64,000 bases of DNA. Origin: Lachnospiraceae bacterium (GTDB taxonomy: Bacteria > Bacillota > Clostridia > Lachnospirales > Lachnospiraceae). How positions within the stretch are numbered: the first letter of the stretch is position 1; every line of letters starts with the position of its first letter. Both the position numbers and the translations under genes were made by a program. Positions 59,877-64,000 of the stretch are shown piece after piece. The DNA lies in NCBI GenBank assembly GCA_910573755.1, contig CAJTBO010000005.1:62001-126000 (forward strand), in the 5' to 3' direction. Under the pieces are notes generated by a model that saw nothing but the letters and a program-made list of their open reading frames with translations, did no database searches and was not told the origin of the DNA.

Positions 59877-61394
59877 GTGGAGAAGCAATATTTATTCGAA
59901 ATGCGGGGAGTTACAAAGATTTTTCCGGGGGTAAAAGCGCTTGATGATGTGACTTTTTGCGTGGCGCCGGGTTCGGTTCATGCTCTTTGTGGTGAAAACG
60001 GAGCCGGAAAGTCGACTCTTATGAAAGTTCTGGCGGGAATTTATAAGCCGGAGGTTGGAGATGTTATCATCAGCGGACAAAAAGTAAATATTTTGAATAC
60101 CCGTGATGCTATGGAAAAAGGTATCGCTATGATCCATCAGGAGTTGAATTATTATCCGGATATGACAGTAGAGGCAAATTTGTTTATTGGCCGGGAAACC
60201 ACATATTTTGGGGGGATTGTAAATAAGAAGGAAAATCTGCGTCAGGTAAAAGAAGTAATGGAGGCATATGGGATAGATATCAATCCAAACGCGAGAATGA
60301 AAGAGCTGACGATTGCCAAGCAGCAGATGGTGGAGATCATCAGAGCGATTGCGTTCAATGCTAATATTATCATTATGGACGAGCCGACGTCTTCTTTGAC
60401 CGATAACGAAATTGAAATTCTTTTTAAGATGATCCGAAAACTGGTATCAGAAGGAAGGGCAATTATTTATATAAGCCATAAAATGGATGAAATTCTGCAG
60501 ATTGCGGATGCAGTAACGGTTATAAGGGACGGGAAGACAATAGGGACAGCACCGATAGAGGAACTGACAAAACTTGATATCATCCGGATGATGGTTGGGC
60601 GTGAACTGACAGATATTTATGATAAACGTGAACTGCCTATTGGAGACATAAAGTTAAAGGTAGAACATTTAAGCAGCGGTAAGGCTCTGCAGGACATTAG
60701 TTTTGAAGTGCGTGCAGGGGAAATTTTCGGATTTCTTGGACTGGTGGGAGCCGGACGTTCTGAAACAGCGGAAGCGATTTTCGGACTGCGTCAGATAGAT
60801 GGGGGTATGGTGTCTTTAAATGGGCAGGAGTTAAAGGTTCGTCATCCGGCAGATGCGATAAAAGCTGGTATGGCGTTTATCACAGAGGACAGAAGACAGT
60901 ATGGACTCAGTCTGATTCATTCCGTTCGGCAGAATTGTGTTATCTCAAGCATGCCGCATTATACTTCCACGCCGATCTCGATTGTTTCGGGAAAAAAGGA
61001 GCAGGAAGCTACAGATTCCATGATACAGGCATTGGGAATAAAGACACCGGCCCAGGAGACGAGAGTTGTGAATCTGTCGGGCGGAAATCAGCAGAAAATA
61101 GTAGTTGGGAAATGGCTCTTAAATAAACCGGAAGTGCTGATTATGGATGAGCCGACCCGCGGGATCGACGTAGGGGCAAAATCTGAAATTTACAGCATTA
61201 TGAGCGATATTGCGGCAGAGGGAAAAGCTATCATCATGATCTCATCAGAAATGCCGGAACTGCTTGGTATGTGCGACCGTATCCTTGTTATGTGTGAAGG
61301 GAAAAGCACAGGAATTTTTGAGAGGGATGAATATGACCAGGTGCGGCTGATGGCGGCGGCTACCGGCACGAAAAAGGAGGAGATTCAATTATGA
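59877..61394 (+). CDS. Sugar ABC transporter ATP-binding protein (RbsA/MglA type)
   Basis: A double-ATPase of about 505 residues. The start is decided by the ribosome binding site: AAAGGAGG ends at 59870, directly against an ATG at 59871, so the GTG at 59877 (6-base spacing) is the better start and gives the family's usual beginning 'EKQYLFEMRGVTKIFPGVKA'. The first domain has Walker A 'GENGAGKST', signature-like 'LTIAKQQMVEIIRAI' and Walker B 'IIIMDEPTSSLT'; the second has a degenerate Walker A 'GLVGAGRSE', the signature 'LSGGNQQKIVVGKWL' and Walker B 'VLIMDEPTRGIDVGAK'. It overlaps the permease gene by four bases. Confidence 0.95.
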   Translation: MEKQYLFEMRGVTKIFPGVKALDDVTFCVAPGSVHALCGENGAGKSTLMKVLAGIYKPEVGDVIISGQKVNILNTRDAMEKGIAMIHQELNYYPDMTVEANLFIGRETTYFGGIVNKKENLRQVKEVMEAYGIDINPNARMKELTIAKQQMVEIIRAIAFNANIIIMDEPTSSLTDNEIEILFKMIRKLVSEGRAIIYISHKMDEILQIADAVTVIRDGKTIGTAPIEELTKLDIIRMMVGRELTDIYDKRELPIGDIKLKVEHLSSGKALQDISFEVRAGEIFGFLGLVGAGRSETAEAIFGLRQIDGGMVSLNGQELKVRHPADAIKAGMAFITEDRRQYGLSLIHSVRQNCVISSMPHYTSTPISIVSGKKEQEATDSMIQALGIKTPAQETRVVNLSGGNQQKIVVGKWLLNKPEVLIMDEPTRGIDVGAKSEIYSIMSDIAAEGKAIIMISSEMPELLGMCDRILVMCEGKSTGIFERDEYDQVRLMAAATGTKKEEIQL

Positions 61395-62344
61395 AACAGC
61401 AGAACAAAACAAAAGATTTTATCTTGAAAAATATTATATATATTGCATTTATCATTATGCTGCTGGGGCTTTCGGTTTCTGCCAGAGCGTTTCTGACAAC
61501 CAATAATCTGATCAATGTTCTGAGACAGGCGACTGTTGTGGGGGTTCTGTCCATGGGGATGACTTATGTGATCATTTCAGGCGGCATCGATCTTTCGGTG
61601 GGTTCTACTATGGCGCTTGCATCCTGTATTGCCGCAGCTTATGCTACAACAAGTACAGCGATCCCGCTTCCAATAGCGATTTTGCTCGGGTGTCTGGCGG
61701 GGATGGCAGTAGGGCTTATCAACGGAATCGTTGTTTCCTATCTGGGAGTTGTACCTTTTATCGCAACGCTGGGAATGCAATATGCGATACGAGGGGTGGC
61801 GTTGGTATATACTTCGGGGAGGCCGATCAATGCATTGACGGCTTCGTATACCAATATAGGAAAAGGCTATGTCGGATTCGTGCCCGTGCCCGTAATATTG
61901 TTTATAATCATTGCTCTGATCGCTTGGTTCTTTCTGGCAAAAACACAGTTTGGGCGTTATATCTATGCCATCGGCGGAAACGAGCAAGCAGCGTTAGTTT
62001 CAGGACTTAGAGTAAAAAGAATAAAGTGTATCGCATATGTAATCAACGGTCTTACAGCGGCTCTTGCAGGGATTATCTTATCTGCCCGTGTCGCTGTGGG
62101 CTCGCCCACGGCAGGAGAGAGTTATGATCTGTTGGCAATAACAGCGGTAGTAGTAGGCGGAACCTCTAATCAGGGTGGAACGGGAGGTATCCTTCCATCG
62201 ATTATTGGCGTATTTATTGTAACTGTTTTAAATAATGGAATGGATTTACTGGGGGTATCCGGCTATTACCAGAAAATCGTGACAGGTGTAGTGGTATTGT
62301 TGGCTGTTATCATCGATCGCAATAATGTGAATCGGAATCACTAA
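61391..62344 (+). CDS. Sugar ABC transporter permease (RbsC type)
   Basis: A 317-residue permease of the ribose/galactose/xylose class with about nine membrane helices. 'LSMGMTYVIISGGIDLSVGS' near residue 60 is the hallmark of the RbsC family. 'LGVVPFIATLGMQYAIRGVA' and 'GVSGYYQKIVTGVVVLLAVI' are also conserved. AAAGGAGG inside the ATPase gene serves as its ribosome binding site, and the start overlaps that gene's stop. A homodimer would form the pore. Confidence 0.95.
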   Translation: MKQQNKTKDFILKNIIYIAFIIMLLGLSVSARAFLTTNNLINVLRQATVVGVLSMGMTYVIISGGIDLSVGSTMALASCIAAAYATTSTAIPLPIAILLGCLAGMAVGLINGIVVSYLGVVPFIATLGMQYAIRGVALVYTSGRPINALTASYTNIGKGYVGFVPVPVILFIIIALIAWFFLAKTQFGRYIYAIGGNEQAALVSGLRVKRIKCIAYVINGLTAALAGIILSARVAVGSPTAGESYDLLAITAVVVGGTSNQGGTGGILPSIIGVFIVTVLNNGMDLLGVSGYYQKIVTGVVVLLAVIIDRNNVNRNH

Positions 62345-62408
62345 CTTAGTTATCTATAATGTGCACATAGATAAGATAAAAAATTCAAAAAAGAAAAGGA
62401 GAAGAACT

Positions 62409-63428
62409 ATGAAAAAGCTGGTAACGATGATGTTGACATTGGCAATGGTGTTTTCGTTGGCTGCATGCGGCGCTGCCGGAGGGACACAAGAGGCAGCAGA
62501 TCCTGCCGCAAGTGGGGACAGCAACAACGCAGTAACAACGGTAAAGACAGATACGGATACGGAGATGGTAGAAGCGCAGGATTCTTATACAATTGCTATG
62601 ATCTATCAGGATCTGTCTCAGGAATTTAATATTTATTTTCAGGAAGTTTTAAGCACACGCTGTAAAGAAGCGGGAATCACGCTGATAGAATTTGACGGTA
62701 AGAGTGATACCGAAACGCAGTTGAATCAGTGTGAGAATGCAATTTCTTCAGGTGTGGACGCACTGTTATTTATTCCTTTTGATAAAGACGGGGCGGCGCC
62801 CATCATTGATAACTGTAACGATGCGGGGATTCCTGTTATCTGTTGTAACAATATTACTTCCAATGTAGATGATGCAACGGCGTATGTAGGAGCTAATGAT
62901 ATTGAAGCGGGAATCATGGAAACGGAGTATATCATAGAGTTGATTGACGGCAAGGGAAATATTGCAGTTGTGGAAGGGCCTTTTGGACATTCTGCACAGG
63001 TGGCACGTCAGGAAGGAGTGGAGCAGGTACTTGCTGAATATCCCGACTGTGAGATCGTATTGGATGATACTGCAAACTGGAATCGCGATGAAGCAATGGA
63101 GTTGGTAGAGAACTGGCTTGCAGGAGGGACGCAGATTGATGCGATCATTTGTCATAATGATATCATGGCAATGGGGGCCTTGCAGGCCTGTCAGGACCAG
63201 GGACTGGAGATTCCCATTATTGGCATTGATGCAACATATGACGCATTGTGTGCGGTAAAAGAAGGAACGTTGTGTGCTGATGTTTATCAGGATGTATATG
63301 GACAGGCTGAAGAAGCATTTAATGTCTGTATGAGGATTTTGAACAAAGAAGAGTATGAAAAGACAAATTATGTTCCGTTTAAGCTGATTACGGCAGAAAA
63401 TGTGGACGAGTACCTTGCTAATTTTTAG
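62409..63428 (+). CDS. Sugar ABC transporter substrate-binding lipoprotein (RbsB type)
   Basis: A 339-residue binding protein from the ATG at 62409 (AAAGGAGAAG upstream). The signal peptide ends in the lipobox 'SLAACGAAGG' (Cys at about 20), followed by a short Ala/Ser/Thr linker. The Peripla_BP_4 domain (about 55-335) has 'YTIAMIYQDLSQEFNIYFQE', 'AISSGVDALLFIPFDKDGAA', 'CHNDIMAMGALQACQDQGLE' and 'IGIDATYDALCAVKEGTLCA'. An unusual point is the pair 'PVICCNN' in the core. It completes the importer with the two preceding genes. A hairpin without a T-run follows, which may raise its mRNA level. The sugar is unknown; the FGGY kinase suggests a pentose or polyol. Confidence 0.93.
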   Translation: MKKLVTMMLTLAMVFSLAACGAAGGTQEAADPAASGDSNNAVTTVKTDTDTEMVEAQDSYTIAMIYQDLSQEFNIYFQEVLSTRCKEAGITLIEFDGKSDTETQLNQCENAISSGVDALLFIPFDKDGAAPIIDNCNDAGIPVICCNNITSNVDDATAYVGANDIEAGIMETEYIIELIDGKGNIAVVEGPFGHSAQVARQEGVEQVLAEYPDCEIVLDDTANWNRDEAMELVENWLAGGTQIDAIICHNDIMAMGALQACQDQGLEIPIIGIDATYDALCAVKEGTLCADVYQDVYGQAEEAFNVCMRILNKEEYEKTNYVPFKLITAENVDEYLANF

Positions 63429-63469
63429 ATATTGAAAATTGCGAATACAGGAAAAGGTATGAATGAAAT

Positions 63470-63500
63470 GGTGGCACGGGATTTCATATTCTGTGCCGCC
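63470..63500 (+). repeat. Hairpin between the binding-protein and dehydrogenase genes
   Basis: GGTGGCAC (63470-63477) pairs with GTGCCGCC (63493-63500), eight pairs with one G-T. No T-run follows, so partial termination or 3'-end protection is likely. Confidence 0.55.
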
Positions 63501-63527
63501 GTTATGAAAAGGAGAGAAAATAATCGC

Positions 63528-64000
63528 ATGGAAAATTATGAATTTTATTGTCCAACCAAGATCCTTTTTGGTAAAGAAATGGAAAAACGCGTAGGAGAGG
63601 AAACAGCCAGATATGCCAAAAAAGTTCTCATCGTATACGGATCAGACCGTATTAAAAAATCAGGTTTGTTTGATACGGTAGCAAAGTCTCTGGAGGATGC
63701 AAAGGTAGAGTGGTTTGAACTTGGCGGTGTAAAAGCAAATCCGCGTGATGATCTGGTTTATGAAGGAATAGAAATCTGCCGTAAAAATGGAATTGATTTT
63801 GTTTTGGGCGTTGGCGGCGGCAGTGTGATCGATACGGCAAAAGCGGTTGGCTATGGCGTAGAATATGACGGAGATTTTATGGATCTGTATCTTGGCAGGG
63901 CAAATCCTGTTTCCTGCCTGAAGATTGGAGCAGTACTGACAATTCCGGGAGCAGGCAGCGAGTCCAGCAACGGATCTGTAATTACAAGCCTGTCAGAGGA
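63528..64000 (+). CDS. Iron-containing alcohol dehydrogenase, N-terminal part
   Basis: The gene runs off the right edge; 157 codons are visible. The start 'MENYEFYCPTKILFGKEMEK', then 'KKVLIVYGSDRIKKSGLFDT' and the nucleotide-binding 'VLGVGGGSVIDTAKAVGYG' place it in the type III (iron-dependent) alcohol dehydrogenase family, closest in pattern to BdhA/YqhD-like butanol or aldehyde reductases. 'AVLTIPGAGSESSNGSVIT' agrees. The metal-binding histidines lie beyond the window. AAGGAGAG is 12 bases before the ATG. Its place in the sugar locus suggests that it reduces an aldehyde or a polyol-derived intermediate. Confidence 0.88.
   Translation, partial: MENYEFYCPTKILFGKEMEKRVGEETARYAKKVLIVYGSDRIKKSGLFDTVAKSLEDAKVEWFELGGVKANPRDDLVYEGIEICRKNGIDFVLGVGGGSVIDTAKAVGYGVEYDGDFMDLYLGRANPVSCLKIGAVLTIPGAGSESSNGSVITSLSE

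Noticed and set aside
1-64000. tRNA, rRNA, CRISPR array, prophage or complete insertion sequence
   Set aside because: None was recognised while reading both strands; a dedicated tRNA or repeat scan was not possible here.

Overview
The window looks like a chromosomal segment of an anaerobic, butyrate-forming Firmicute, most likely a Lachnospiraceae (Clostridium cluster XIVa) member. Supporting this are the thl-crt-hbd-bcd-etfB-etfA operon plus a ptb-buk pair, the ecfA1-ecfA2-ecfT-truA-rplM-rpsI order, strong AGGAGG ribosome binding sites, TTGACA/TATAAT promoters, and many Clostridia-type surface and signalling proteins. No rRNA, tRNA, CRISPR array, insertion sequence or phage gene was seen. 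The genus cannot be fixed from this sequence alone.

Layout. 1-2.5 kb: the end of tuf, a frameshifted chemoreceptor gene and a small decayed ArsC/Spx-like fragment. 2.5-4.9 kb: a TPP riboswitch with an overlapping terminator controlling tenA-thiD-thiE. 5-9.6 kb: an OmpR-type two-component system followed by a MacB/FtsX-type ABC transporter behind a structured leader. 9.7-14.2 kb: a polar amino-acid ABC importer and an M20 amidohydrolase. 14.2-15.7 kb: an XRE regulator and an M15 peptidase on the minus strand. 15.7-20.7 kb: the ECF transporter module, a glycosyltransferase remnant, truA, rplM and rpsI. 20.9-30.8 kb: two secreted proteins (a DUF5722 glycosidase-like protein and an SGNH hydrolase), a large hybrid histidine kinase, a DegV protein, a YmfI-like reductase and an SH3/NlpC-P60 cell-wall hydrolase. 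31-36.9 kb: a phosphohexomutase, a PadR-HAAS-DUF4097 module with two visible operators, and a frameshifted MATE transporter. 37.1-44.4 kb: hpf and the butyrate operon with a Rex-like operator. 44.4-49.4 kb: a decayed MBOAT acyltransferase and an AT-rich CotH/VTC/DUF4956 cluster. 49.5-54.3 kb: a four-gene ABC-2 type exporter. 54.6-56.6 kb: ptb-buk. 56.7-64 kb: a sugar catabolic locus with an FGGY kinase, a LacI regulator, an RbsA/RbsC/RbsB-like importer and the start of an iron-type alcohol dehydrogenase.

How the genes work together. The core theme is fermentation. Two acetyl-CoA are condensed (thl), reduced (hbd), dehydrated (crt) and reduced again with electron bifurcation (bcd-etfBA) to butyryl-CoA; ptb and buk then turn this into butyrate plus ATP. 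The Rex-like site at the thl promoter ties the operon to the NADH/NAD+ ratio. The sugar locus and ECF module feed carbon and vitamins; the thiamine operon salvages a cofactor.

Most notable are: (1) the compact CotH kinase / VTC polyphosphate polymerase / DUF4956 membrane protein cluster, whose base composition differs from its surroundings and which sits beside decayed envelope-modification genes; (2) a family of short intergenic hairpin elements with constant ends GGCATAAG and GCGTTGGTT (four copies, three of them close); (3) a duplicated leader element carrying a ribosome binding site, found before two unrelated genes; and (4) a PadR operator pair. Several genes (chemoreceptor, MATE, MBOAT) carry single-base indels, often in homopolymer runs. 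These may be true decay, phase variation or assembly error, and the sequence alone cannot decide.
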